From Selenomonas sputigena_A (GTDB taxonomy: Bacteria > Bacillota > Negativicutes > Selenomonadales > Selenomonadaceae), in the NCBI RefSeq assembly GCF_051603425.1, contig NZ_CP194411.1, forward strand, positions 1,736,001 through 1,800,000: 64,000 bases of DNA, given 5' to 3'. Every line of letters begins with the position of its first letter. Within the stretch, counting starts at the first letter, position 1. A model generated the notes under the pieces. The model searched no databases and was not told the origin of the DNA. It saw only the letters and a program-made list of their open reading frames with translations. Position numbers and translations under genes: made by a program. Positions 35,694 through 43,100 of the stretch are shown piece by piece.

Positions 35694-36086
35694 ATGAATT
35701 TGTTTAAGCTAGGAACAGCCCTTATCGCAGGCGTCATTGCCGCTTTGGCCGCCATCATGGGCGCGCTTTCTGCGGGCGCGAGATTTTCTACGGCAGCGGG
35801 GAGGAGCGTTGTGACGCTTCTCGTCGTAACAGCTGTCGTATTCCTTGCGGCCTTTTTGGTAGAAAAGCAGTGGCCGGCGCTTTTCGAGCCGAAGGAGCCG
35901 CCGAAAGAACCCGCCGGGGAAAAGGAAAAAGCGTCTGCGGCGGCGAATGAGAGCATGGAGACGGGGGAGGAGCCGGAAGGAGCCGAAACGGAACTGGAAG
36001 AGCTGCCGTTGACGGACGAACAGCCGGAAGAGACGCAGAACGCGGAACCCGCAGCTGTGCCGCCCGTGGGCGCACATCAGGAATAA
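35694..36086 (+). CDS. Small membrane protein of unknown function
   Basis: About 130 residues, with two hydrophobic segments (about 7-30 and 42-62) and a C-terminal half that is strongly acidic and rich in Pro/Glu (about 68-130). ATG 35694 is preceded by an in-frame GTG at 35691. It lies 7 bases after cheD and 25 bases before fliA, so it belongs to the same transcript. Similar two-helix proteins occur near fliA in related genomes, but I do not recognise a named family. Confidence 0.75.
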   Translation: MNLFKLGTALIAGVIAALAAIMGALSAGARFSTAAGRSVVTLLVVTAVVFLAAFLVEKQWPALFEPKEPPKEPAGEKEKASAAANESMETGEEPEGAETELEELPLTDEQPEETQNAEPAAVPPVGAHQE

Positions 36087-36110
36087 AAAGGCAAGGAGGA
36101 GACTTGATCG

Positions 36111-36869
36111 ATGAAACCAGCGGAAAATCCCTGCACTGACATCAAGGATCTTTGGGCTGCCTATCGTGAGACGCGCTCCTCGGAAATCCGCGATCAGATT
36201 GTTGAGAGATACCTGCCGCTTGTCAACATCATCGCAGGACGGGTCGTTGTGGGTCTGCCTGCGCATGTCGATCGTGACGATCTCGTTTCGAGTGGTTTTT
36301 TTGGTCTTTTAGATGCAATTGAGCGCTATGATATCGAAAGAGGCAATAAATTCGAGACATACGGAGGCGTTCGTATTCGCGGCGCCATGCTCGATTATTT
36401 GCGCACGATGGATTGGATTCCGGTGTCGAAAAGGCAGAAGATTCGGCGCTATGAACAAGTCGTAACAGATCTGGAGGGGCGTCTCGGGCGTTCAGCGACG
36501 GATGATGAGCTTGCCGCGGAACTAAAGATATCGAAAAAAGAACTGCACGAGCTCGTCTCGCAGACGAATGTCGCGACGATTATGCCTTTGGAAGAATATG
36601 TGCGCACGGAGTCACCGACATCGCAGGCCGTCGATCCCGAGGAGAGTGCCGAGAAAAACGAACTTCGTGACACGTTGGCGAGGGCGATCGACCAGTTGCC
36701 GGAAAAGGAGCGTACGGTCGTTTCGCTCTATTATTATGAAGAGCTGACATTAAAGGAAATCAGTCTGATTCTGCATCTTTCAGAAGCGAGAATCTCCCAG
36801 CTCCACACGAAGGCGGTCGTTCGCCTCAGGGGCTATCTGGCAAGATGGAAGACAAGCCTTATGGAATGA
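36111..36869 (+). CDS. fliA: Flagellar RNA polymerase sigma factor FliA (sigma-28/SigD)
   Basis: A 252-residue sigma factor that directs late flagellar and chemotaxis genes. Region 2 has YLPLVNIIAGRVVVGLPAHVDRDDLVSSGFFGLLDAIERYD and FETYGGVRIRGAMLDYLRTMDWIP; region 3 GRLGRSATDDELAAELKIS; region 4 LPEKERTVVSLYYYEELTLKEISLILHLSEARISQLHTKA. No FlgM gene is seen in the window. Ribosome site AAGGAGGAG and ATG 36111. Confidence 0.97.
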   Translation: MKPAENPCTDIKDLWAAYRETRSSEIRDQIVERYLPLVNIIAGRVVVGLPAHVDRDDLVSSGFFGLLDAIERYDIERGNKFETYGGVRIRGAMLDYLRTMDWIPVSKRQKIRRYEQVVTDLEGRLGRSATDDELAAELKISKKELHELVSQTNVATIMPLEEYVRTESPTSQAVDPEESAEKNELRDTLARAIDQLPEKERTVVSLYYYEELTLKEISLILHLSEARISQLHTKAVVRLRGYLARWKTSLME

Positions 36870-36891
36870 GGCGAAAAGGAGGCAAAAAGGC

Positions 36892-38292
36892 ATGAGTGAA
36901 AAAGAGAAGGATGTTTCTGTGGATGGGAGCAGGTCCGTATACAGCAAGATCGATGTCCATATCAGCTCGGATAAGATGGTGGCCACGGTTGCTTTCGACC
37001 ACACGGATTCCAATGCGCATCCGACGGCAGAGATGATCAAGAAAGCTCTTGAGGCCAAGGGCGTCGTCTTTGGTCTTGACGAGAAAGCAATCGAACAGGG
37101 CGCGAAGGACGGGCAGGATTTTGAGGCTGCGTTTGGTCAGGAACCGCAGCATGGCGAGGATGCCTACCTCAAGAAGAACTACGACCTTGGCGTCAAGGGG
37201 CGTCCCAAGGCCGACCAGTACGATCGTGTGGACTACAAGGACATGAATCTCTTCGTGCTCGCAAAACAGGGCGACCTTCTGGCCGAACGTGTGATGCAGA
37301 CGGACGGTACGCCCGGTACAAATGTGCTCGGCAATAAAGTGAACCAGAAAAGGGGGCGGCCGCTTCTTTTCAAGGCGGGGCGCAATGCTTCCATTCGGGA
37401 TGAAAATTTCCTCTATGCCGATATCGACGGACAGATCGTCGATACGGGCAAGGTCATCGGCGTCGATCCGCGTCTCGTCATCAAGGATGATGTGGGGGTC
37501 GGCACGGGCAACATTGAGTTTACGGGCGCCGTGTCCGTCCAGGGAAGTGTGCAGGCGGGCTTCGTCGTCAAGGCGACGGGCGATATAGAGATCGGCGGCA
37601 TTGTTTCGGGCGCCGATGTCAAGGGCAATAACATCCTCGTCAAGGGCGGCATCCAGGGCATGAGCCGCGGGACGGTACGAGCCAAGGGGAACCTGACGGC
37701 CTTTTTCGCGGAAAATGCCGATATCGAGGCAGGAAACAGCGTTTCGATCGCCGACGTCGTGCTGAATTCGCAGGTGCGTGCGGGCAAGAAGATCGCGGTA
37801 CTGGGAAAGCGCGGCCAGCTCGTCGGAGGCAGGGCGTCGGCGGGGCAGGAGATTGAGGCGACGCAGATTGGCAATCCCGCGAATGTCGCCACGAAGCTCG
37901 AGGTCGGCGTAAACCCGATGGTGCAGCGTCAGTACAAGCAGGCCTGCCAGGAGTTCAGCGACACGAAGAAGCGTCTGGACGATGCGAAAAAAACGCTTGC
38001 GACGCTTGGCAAGGTCGATATCAGCAAGCTGCCGCCCGAACGGCAGGAAATGATCGCCAAGCTCGGCAAGGGACGTTTCCAGCTTGAAGGACAGCTTGAG
38101 CGCCTGCAGGAAGAGATCGATGAACTGGAGGAGAAGATCCAGGGCATGAAGCGAGGACGCATCCGTGCTGCGGATACGATATATCCCGGTGTAAAGCTCA
38201 AGATCAACAATGTCATCAAGAACGTGCATTCTGAAGAAAAACGCTGCACGCTGAGCGTCGAGGGCGATCAGATCCGCACGGGCGCTTATTGA
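36892..38292 (+). CDS. DUF342 / FapA-domain protein
   Basis: A 466-residue protein of the DUF342 (FapA) family. Residues about 150-345 form a right-handed beta-helix with regular turns (GVGTGNIEFTGAVSVQGSVQAGFVVKATGDIEIGGIVSGADVKGNN). Residues about 350-430 are a coiled coil (QLEGQLERLQEEIDELEEKIQ), followed by a short beta tail. Such genes are common after fliA in Firmicutes flagellar clusters. A role in flagellar assembly or cell-surface organisation is inferred; no catalytic site is visible. Confidence 0.88.
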   Translation: MSEKEKDVSVDGSRSVYSKIDVHISSDKMVATVAFDHTDSNAHPTAEMIKKALEAKGVVFGLDEKAIEQGAKDGQDFEAAFGQEPQHGEDAYLKKNYDLGVKGRPKADQYDRVDYKDMNLFVLAKQGDLLAERVMQTDGTPGTNVLGNKVNQKRGRPLLFKAGRNASIRDENFLYADIDGQIVDTGKVIGVDPRLVIKDDVGVGTGNIEFTGAVSVQGSVQAGFVVKATGDIEIGGIVSGADVKGNNILVKGGIQGMSRGTVRAKGNLTAFFAENADIEAGNSVSIADVVLNSQVRAGKKIAVLGKRGQLVGGRASAGQEIEATQIGNPANVATKLEVGVNPMVQRQYKQACQEFSDTKKRLDDAKKTLATLGKVDISKLPPERQEMIAKLGKGRFQLEGQLERLQEEIDELEEKIQGMKRGRIRAADTIYPGVKLKINNVIKNVHSEEKRCTLSVEGDQIRTGAY

Positions 38293-38430
38293 TCTCTGAC
38301 GGCTTGCGCCAAACGGGCGCGAACCTCTTTGTCCTCAAGGCGGAAGGTGCGCTTGTATTTTTAGCGGATTTGCCGTGACGGCATAGCCGCCCCTTTGTTT
38401 GAATGGATTCGGAAAGGATGGGTGGGACGC

Positions 38431-38766
38431 ATGGATGTAACCCCTATGAGTTTGCAGGCAATCGTGCCGCGCACGTCCGAGGCGACGCAGGTGCAGCACA
38501 ATATGAACCAGCAGTCGGCCGTGCAGCAGGACTATCAAGCCGTGCGCGACAAACGGGAAAATGCTTTAAAGCAGACACAGGTTCGCGCGAAGGACCAGGC
38601 CGAAGACGAACGCATCAAAGACGATCCCGACCAGCGCAAGAAAAAAGGCCGAGGCAGGGGCGGTTCGCATCGTGACGGACAGGAAAATGCCACGGAAGAG
38701 GACAGGCCGCAGGAAAGGCTTGCCGTCGATACGTTCCGCGGGCGCAATATTGATATATCGTTCTGA
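38431..38766 (+). CDS. Conserved small flagellar-cluster protein
   Basis: 111 residues if ATG 38431 is the start; upstream in-frame starts exist but the conserved part begins at MDVTPMSLQAIVPRTSEATQVQ. The middle is Gln- and charge-rich, with a basic patch (KKKGRGRGGSHR), and the end reads GRNIDISF. Proteins with this layout are found near fliA and DUF342 genes in many Firmicutes, but no function is known to me. Ribosome site GGAAAGGATGGGTGGGACGC. Confidence 0.7.
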   Translation: MDVTPMSLQAIVPRTSEATQVQHNMNQQSAVQQDYQAVRDKRENALKQTQVRAKDQAEDERIKDDPDQRKKKGRGRGGSHRDGQENATEEDRPQERLAVDTFRGRNIDISF

Positions 38767-38803
38767 TTTTGGGCGGTATGATATAGAAGCTGGATATACG
38801 GAA

Positions 38804-38835
38804 AAATATCTCCCCCGCTTGCGGGGGAGATATTT
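38804..38835 (+). promoter_or_regulatory. 15-base-pair hairpin covering the ribosome site of the next gene
   Basis: AAATATCTCCCCCGC (38804-38818) pairs perfectly with GCGGGGGAGATATTT (38821-38835). The right arm contains GGGGGAG, the best ribosome-binding sequence for ATG 38841. The hairpin lacks a proper T run, so translational control or RNA protection fits better than termination. Confidence 0.6.
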
Positions 38836-38840
38836 CTGGA

Positions 38841-40076
38841 ATGGGGGAGCTGCACAAAGTGATCACTGAGATTTTGGGTGGATTGATTGTCTTGGGCGTT
38901 CTTCTCGTGCTTGTCATGCGGAGCGTACTGCAAAAAGGCAAGGACAGGAAGCAGGAAGCAGTCGAAGTATCTGCCAATCGCCTGCGCTACGAGTTGGAGC
39001 GTTCGGGCGATGCGATTATCGGCAGGATGCAGATCCATGTCGAACGTCTGGAACATCTCTTGGCTGAGGCGAACCAGAAGCAGGCTGCCCTTGACACGCG
39101 GCTGCGCGCCCTGCAGAAATGGGAGGCGGCGTATGGGGCGCGGCTTGGTATGATACCGCAGCAGGAGACGGCATTTCCGGCTGCACCGCCGCAGGAAACG
39201 CCGCGTGCCGTTTCGCCTTCCGTACCGCCCGAGACACTGCCGCCGCGCGTGCAGCCTGCAGCACCTTCTGCACCGCCTGCCCAGCCGGATGGGGTGAGCT
39301 TCCAGACGGCGCTTGCGAGGAGCATGGGACAGGCTGTCGTCGGCGGTTCCATTGATTTGAAACTTCCGCCGGAGGAAACGGCAGGAACGCAGGGGACGGC
39401 GCCTCCGGCCAATGATTCGGAAGCTGTTCCCGCTCGCAAGGCAGTCCGGGCGACGGTACAGGAAGAACTTGTTGAAACAGGGGAAGAAGTGCCATCGGAC
39501 GAGGATTCGGCCGAGTACGGAGAGGAATACGACGATTCCGACGACGAAGAGTTCGATGTGTACGAGAGCGAAGAGACCGAGGACGGGTACGAAGAAGAGC
39601 CGGAAGCTGCGGACGAAGGCGAGTATGAGGAAGAGGAGCCGGAAGCTGCGGACGAGGGCGAGTATGAGGAAGAGGAGCCGGAAGCTGCGGACGAGGGTGA
39701 GTATGAGGAAGAAGGGCCGGAAGCCGCGGACGAGGACGAGTATGAGTATGAGGCGGAAGAGCAGGCTGTCGATGAGGATGGATCCGGGGAAGCGGCTTCG
39801 CCTGACGACGAAATCCATGCTGCCGAAGAGGGCGGCGAGCCTGCAGGCGCGCATGAAGGCGGAGCGGCTGTGGCTTCGGCCGGTGCATCTGCTGAAACCG
39901 ATACGCTTGCCGCCCGTCAGCAGGAACAGATCCGTTCCTTTTTGCGCCAGGGGCTGGATGTGGAAGAGATTTCCCGCCGCCTGGGACTTGGGCGCGGAGC
40001 CATCGAACTTATACGCCACATGGAAAGACGCGCACAGGAAGCAAAGGATGCCGCAAAAGAACAGGGTGAAACGTGA
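38841..40076 (+). CDS. Membrane-anchored acidic repeat protein, flagellar cluster end
   Basis: A 411-residue protein with one N-terminal membrane helix (residues 7-28), a coiled-coil region (about 30-95), a Pro/Ala-rich part (about 105-160), a very acidic part (about 215-345) holding four 13-residue repeats, and a C-terminal helical domain (RQQEQIRSFLRQGLDVEEISRRLGLGRGAIELI) like a small helix-turn-helix. This C-terminal pattern resembles the DUF6115 type of Firmicutes membrane proteins. The role is unknown. It is followed by a strong terminator and is the last gene of the supercluster. Confidence 0.8.
   Translation: MGELHKVITEILGGLIVLGVLLVLVMRSVLQKGKDRKQEAVEVSANRLRYELERSGDAIIGRMQIHVERLEHLLAEANQKQAALDTRLRALQKWEAAYGARLGMIPQQETAFPAAPPQETPRAVSPSVPPETLPPRVQPAAPSAPPAQPDGVSFQTALARSMGQAVVGGSIDLKLPPEETAGTQGTAPPANDSEAVPARKAVRATVQEELVETGEEVPSDEDSAEYGEEYDDSDDEEFDVYESEETEDGYEEEPEAADEGEYEEEEPEAADEGEYEEEEPEAADEGEYEEEGPEAADEDEYEYEAEEQAVDEDGSGEAASPDDEIHAAEEGGEPAGAHEGGAAVASAGASAETDTLAARQQEQIRSFLRQGLDVEEISRRLGLGRGAIELIRHMERRAQEAKDAAKEQGET
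39591..39746 (+). repeat. Four tandem 39-bp repeats inside the acidic membrane protein
   Basis: Four direct copies of a 39-base unit (39591, 39630, 39669, 39708) encode EPEAADEGEYEE-like peptides. The first three differ at only a few third positions and the fourth is more diverged. The unit is a multiple of three, so changes in copy number keep the frame and change protein length. Confidence 0.9.
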
Positions 40077-40100
40077 GATCTTTTTTGCTGCACGATCAAA

Positions 40101-40150
40101 AAGGGCTGCCGTACGAGTTCCATGGAACTCGACGGCAGCCCTTGCTTTTT
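40101..40150. terminator. Bidirectional intrinsic terminator
   Basis: AAGGGCTGCCGT (40101-40112) pairs with ACGGCAGCCCTT (40132-40143), and the inner CGAGTTCC/GGAACTCG also pairs, giving a stem of about 20 base pairs. GCTTTTT follows on the plus strand and a T run follows on the minus strand. It ends both the acidic protein gene and the tRNA unit coming from the right. Confidence 0.92.
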
Positions 40151-40151
40151 C

Positions 40152-40228
<77 letters not shown>

Positions 40229-40230
40229 GA

Positions 40231-40306
40231 TGGTCGGAGCAGCAGGATTCGAACCTGCGACCCCCTGGTCCCAAGCCAGGTGCTCTACCAAGCTGAGCCA
40301 TGCCCC
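40231..40306 (-). tRNA. tRNA-Pro (anticodon UGG)
   Basis: A complete cloverleaf on the minus strand, 76 bases with encoded CCA. The anticodon loop CTTGGGA gives UGG (proline). D arm GCTC/GAGC, anticodon stem CCTGG/CCAGG, T arm GCAGG/CCTGC; the acceptor has one G-U pair. It is the first gene of the two-tRNA unit. Confidence 0.96.
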
Positions 40307-40337
40307 GATAATATACAAACGCGTGCGTAACAAGAAA

Positions 40338-40366
40338 ATTATAAAGGACATCATGCGCTTTGTCAA
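40338..40366 (-). promoter_or_regulatory. Consensus promoter of the tRNA-Pro/tRNA-Arg unit
   Basis: On the minus strand, perfect TTGACA (40366-40361), a 17-base spacer and perfect TATAAT (40343-40338), about 32 bases before tRNA-Pro. A full consensus match fits a highly expressed stable RNA unit. Confidence 0.92.
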
Positions 40367-40418
40367 GTGAACTGCACGCACAAATGGGACTTTGATGAAA
40401 GAAAATGCGCCCGACATC

Positions 40419-40447
40419 TTCCCAAACGATAGAGAATCTGCTATAAT
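40419..40447 (+). promoter_or_regulatory. Extended -10 promoter before a non-coding region
   Basis: TGCTATAAT (TATAAT at 40442-40447) has the TGn extension, and TTCCCA lies at 40419-40424 with a 17-base spacer. No gene follows for more than 300 bases; a terminator lies about 190 bases downstream. Confidence 0.6.
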
Positions 40448-40482
40448 GAGAAAGGCAATTGGAAATACAGGGCAAACCCAAA

Positions 40483-40548
40483 GCACAAATGTCCAGTTTG
40501 CGGACATCGTGCGCCGCCCTTACATGAAAGAGCCGATGGGTCTGCGCC
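40483..40548 (+). repeat. Dispersed repeat core, copy 1
   Basis: A 66-base stretch from GCACAAA to TCTGCGCC matches 48394-48460 at roughly three quarters of positions, including TTTGCGGACAT, GTGCGCCGCCCTT and GGTCTGCGCC. Each copy lies downstream of a TATAATGAG extended -10 element. Confidence 0.8.
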
Positions 40549-40605
40549 CTTCGGGTGCGTCTCTTGGCTTTCATGGCAAATCGTGTTTCCTTAAACATGG
40601 AAAAA

Positions 40606-40645
40606 ATAGGCGGAGTCTGTTGACCAAAGGCTCCGCCTATTTTTC
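40606..40645 (+). terminator. Intrinsic terminator in the gene-free region
   Basis: ATAGGCGGAG (40606-40615) pairs perfectly with CTCCGCCTAT (40631-40640), followed by TTTTTC and preceded by six A, so it may act in both directions. Confidence 0.88.
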
Positions 40646-40758
40646 GGCCGGCCGCCCGCCGTTCTTTTGCCTCTCCAGCTTGACGGAGAAGGGCGGGGGC
40701 TGGGGAGTAGGGGAGATTGCCGCAGAAGCGGCAAGTCCAGGATTTCAAGGAGGTTTTT

Positions 40759-42039
40759 ATGGAACAGGAAACAATAGCTGGTATTATCTTTGTCGCAATG
40801 TATGCGGTGATTGTCTCGGAGAAGATCCACCGTACGATCATTGCGATGATCGGCGCACTGCTCATGATCGTCATGGGCATCATGACGCAGGAGACCGCCA
40901 TCCACCACATCGACTTCGACACCCTCGGGCTTTTGATCGGCATGATGATCATTGTCGCCATCACGAGCAAGACGGGGTTGTTCAACTTCATCGCCGTCTG
41001 GGCAGCTAAAAAGGCGAAAGCCGACCCGGTGAACCTCTTGGTCTATCTTTCGCTGATCACTGCCATTTGTTCGGCTTTTCTCGATAACGTGACGACGGTG
41101 CTCCTCATGGTGCCGGTCACGTTCAGCATCACGACGAAGCTGCATGTCGACGTCATGCCGTACCTCCTGACGCAGGTCATTGCATCGAACGTCGGCGGCA
41201 CGGCGACCTTGATCGGCGATCCGCCGAACATCATGATCAGCAGCGCGGTCAAAGAGCTGACGTTCGCAGCGTTCATTGAGAACCTCGCGCTCATTTCGAT
41301 CATCAACCTCATCCTGATCACGGCGATCTTCGTGCTTCTCTATCGCAAGCACTTGACGACGAGGTCGGAACTCAAGGCGCTCGTCATGCAGGAGAACGAG
41401 TGGGACGAGCTCAAGGACATCCCGCTTCTCAGGAAGTGCCTCTTCGTGCTCGGCCTTGTCATCCTGATGTTCTTCCTGCATTCGCTGACGGGCCTTGAGT
41501 CCTCGCTCATCGCGATTGCGGGCGCGTTCCTGCTGCTCCTCTTGGTCGGCAAGGAAGAGTTTGTGGAGCACGCGATGCACGGCGTCGAGTGGCCGACGAT
41601 CTTCTTTTTCATTGGTCTTTTCATCGCTGTCGGCGGCCTCGTGGAGACGGGCGTCATCCGCAATCTCGCGGTACAGGGCGTCAACCTTACGGGCGGCGAC
41701 GTGACGAAGACGTCGATGCTCGTTCTCTGGATGAGCGCGATCGTTTCGGCTTTCCTCGACAACATCCCGTTCGTCGCAACGATGATTCCGCTGATCCGGG
41801 ATATGGGCGCGATGGGCGTCTCGAATCTTGAGCCGGTTTGGTGGAGCCTCGCGCTTGGCGCCTGCCTCGGGGGCAACGGCACGATCATCGGCGCTTCCGC
41901 GAACGTCATCGTCGCGGGCATGGCGGCGGAGAGAGGCGTGCCCATGACGTTCGTTCGCTTCATGATGGTCGGCTTCCCTCTGATGATTCTGACCATTCTC
42001 ACGTCTACGATTTACGTCTATCTGCGTTATCTGATGTAA
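40759..42039 (+). CDS. ArsB/NhaD-type ion transporter (IT superfamily)
   Basis: A 426-residue inner membrane protein with about eleven membrane helices. It shows the ion-transporter superfamily pattern with an internal duplication: ICSAFLDNVTTVLLMVPV and NVGGTATLIGDPPNIM in the first half, VSAFLDNIPFVATMIPL and LGGNGTIIGASANVI in the second. Members move arsenite, Na+/H+ or organic anions; the substrate cannot be told from sequence and no arsR or arsC gene is near. ATG 40759 follows a perfect AAGGAGG. It has its own terminator. Confidence 0.9.
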   Translation: MEQETIAGIIFVAMYAVIVSEKIHRTIIAMIGALLMIVMGIMTQETAIHHIDFDTLGLLIGMMIIVAITSKTGLFNFIAVWAAKKAKADPVNLLVYLSLITAICSAFLDNVTTVLLMVPVTFSITTKLHVDVMPYLLTQVIASNVGGTATLIGDPPNIMISSAVKELTFAAFIENLALISIINLILITAIFVLLYRKHLTTRSELKALVMQENEWDELKDIPLLRKCLFVLGLVILMFFLHSLTGLESSLIAIAGAFLLLLLVGKEEFVEHAMHGVEWPTIFFFIGLFIAVGGLVETGVIRNLAVQGVNLTGGDVTKTSMLVLWMSAIVSAFLDNIPFVATMIPLIRDMGAMGVSNLEPVWWSLALGACLGGNGTIIGASANVIVAGMAAERGVPMTFVRFMMVGFPLMILTILTSTIYVYLRYLM

Positions 42040-42054
42040 GCCTGTTAAAGTAAA

Positions 42055-42090
42055 AGAACGCCTCCTCGGCACGGGGAGGCGTTCTTTTTG
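42055..42090 (+). terminator. Intrinsic terminator after the transporter gene
   Basis: AGAACGCCTCC (42055-42065) pairs with GGAGGCGTTCT (42075-42085) and is followed by TTTTTG. Confidence 0.93.
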
Positions 42091-42240
42091 CTTAGGCGTG
42101 GTGCGGGCGGTATGTGTTTTCCATAAGAGAAAACTAATGACCTTAGTCGTGCAGGATTTATGCGTTTGGGCTAGAAAAAAGGCAGAGGCAAGCGTGGCGC
42201 GGTTTGCCGTATCTATTTTGTCGATCGGGGAGGCTTTTTC

Positions 42241-42513
42241 GTGAAATTTTCTACAGGGCGCGGCATGGGAATCTGTTTCGTTTTTATCATGACCGGCGCA
42301 GTGCTCGGCGGTCTTTTGGGCGAGGCGCTCTTGGGCGTCGAGGCGCTTTCCGGCTTCATGGGACAGCTGACGGGTACATACCCGATGTTCATCTTGTCGC
42401 CGACGCAGCTGAACCTCTTTGTCGTCAGCCTGACCGTCGGCTTCTCCTTCACGCCCAATATCATGAGCCTCATCGGCGTTGCTGTTGCGCTCATTCTTTA
42501 TCGGCGCTATTGA
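42241..42513 (+). CDS. DUF4321-family membrane protein
   Basis: A 90-residue protein with two membrane helices (about 8-30 and 62-87), starting at GTG 42241 after GGGGAGG. The FNLFVVSLTVGFSF-like middle (NLFVVSLTVGFSFTPNIMS) matches the DUF4321 family, whose genes are commonly placed just before maf, radC and mreB in Firmicutes. Function is unknown; context suggests a link with cell envelope growth. The 150 bases upstream hold no gene and no clear promoter. Confidence 0.85.
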   Translation: MKFSTGRGMGICFVFIMTGAVLGGLLGEALLGVEALSGFMGQLTGTYPMFILSPTQLNLFVVSLTVGFSFTPNIMSLIGVAVALILYRRY

Positions 42514-42527
42514 GGAGGGCGGAAGCT

Positions 42528-43100
42528 ATGTTTATTCTGGCATCGGCCTCACCGCGCCGGCGGGCGCTCTTGGAGCAGATCGGTGCGGTATTCCGCGTTG
42601 AAGAAAGTGCCGTTGAGGAGGTTCGGGAAGCATCCGATGCGGCAGAACTTGTGCGCATCAATGCAGAGCGCAAGGCTCGAGACATCGCAGCGAAAAACAG
42701 CCTGCCCGTCCTCGGGGCGGATACCGTTGTGGTTCTTGATGGGCGCATCTTCGGCAAGCCGCAGGACGAGGCGGAGGCCTGCATGATGCTGCGCGCCCTT
42801 TCGGGGCGGGCGCATGAAGTCCTGACCGGGATTGCCTGGATCAGAGAAGGGAAGATCGTTTCGGCGGTTTCGCGTACGCTCGTCCATTTTGCGCTGTTGG
42901 GCGAGGAAGAAATCGAGCGCTACGTCCTGACAGGAGAGCCGCTCGGCAAGGCGGGAGCGTATGCCGTACAAGGCGGCGCTGCGGTCTTTGTCGAGCGCTT
43001 GGAAGGATCTTTCTCGAATGTCGTCGGGCTGCCGCTTCATGATACGGCGGAACTCGCGAAAAAGGCGGGGGTGGATCTCTATGGCGGCCATGGTGCGTGA
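42528..43100 (+). CDS. maf: Nucleoside triphosphate pyrophosphatase Maf
   Basis: 190 residues, the usual Maf size. It hydrolyses dTTP/UTP or modified nucleotides to the monophosphate and PPi. Signature motifs are LASASPRRRALLEQIG at the N-terminus, NAERKARDIA, the GADTVV catalytic acid region (about 66-70), GKPQDEAEA and GKAGAYAVQGGAAVFVERLEGSFSNVVGLP. ATG 42528 follows GAGGAGGGCGGAAGCT. The upstream open frame is not part of the gene. The end overlaps radC by 20 bases. Confidence 0.96.
   Translation: MFILASASPRRRALLEQIGAVFRVEESAVEEVREASDAAELVRINAERKARDIAAKNSLPVLGADTVVVLDGRIFGKPQDEAEACMMLRALSGRAHEVLTGIAWIREGKIVSAVSRTLVHFALLGEEEIERYVLTGEPLGKAGAYAVQGGAAVFVERLEGSFSNVVGLPLHDTAELAKKAGVDLYGGHGA

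Larger units (their letters stand above)
40455..40645 (+). ncRNA. Candidate small RNA of about 190 nt
   Basis: Between the extended -10 promoter and the intrinsic terminator at 40606-40645 there is no convincing gene: in-frame ORFs here lack ribosome sites and read through the terminator. The stretch includes the 66-base repeat core shared with the minC leader. A discrete promoter-to-terminator unit without a gene suggests a small RNA, though an attenuator leader for the transporter at 40759 is equally possible. It fills most of the gene-free interval 40367-40758. Confidence 0.35.

Noticed and set aside
39591..39746. Regularly spaced repeats as a CRISPR array
   Set aside because: The repeats are directly adjacent with no spacers, are in frame with a gene and encode an acidic peptide repeat.
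40392..41009. Open reading frame across the gene-free region
   Set aside because: It has no good ribosome site, reads through an intrinsic terminator and into the transporter gene in another frame, and has no recognisable domain.
42497..42505. TTATCGGC, the reverse of a sigma-28 -10 element, at the end of the DUF4321 gene
   Set aside because: No TAAA at the correct distance on the minus strand and no gene in that direction.
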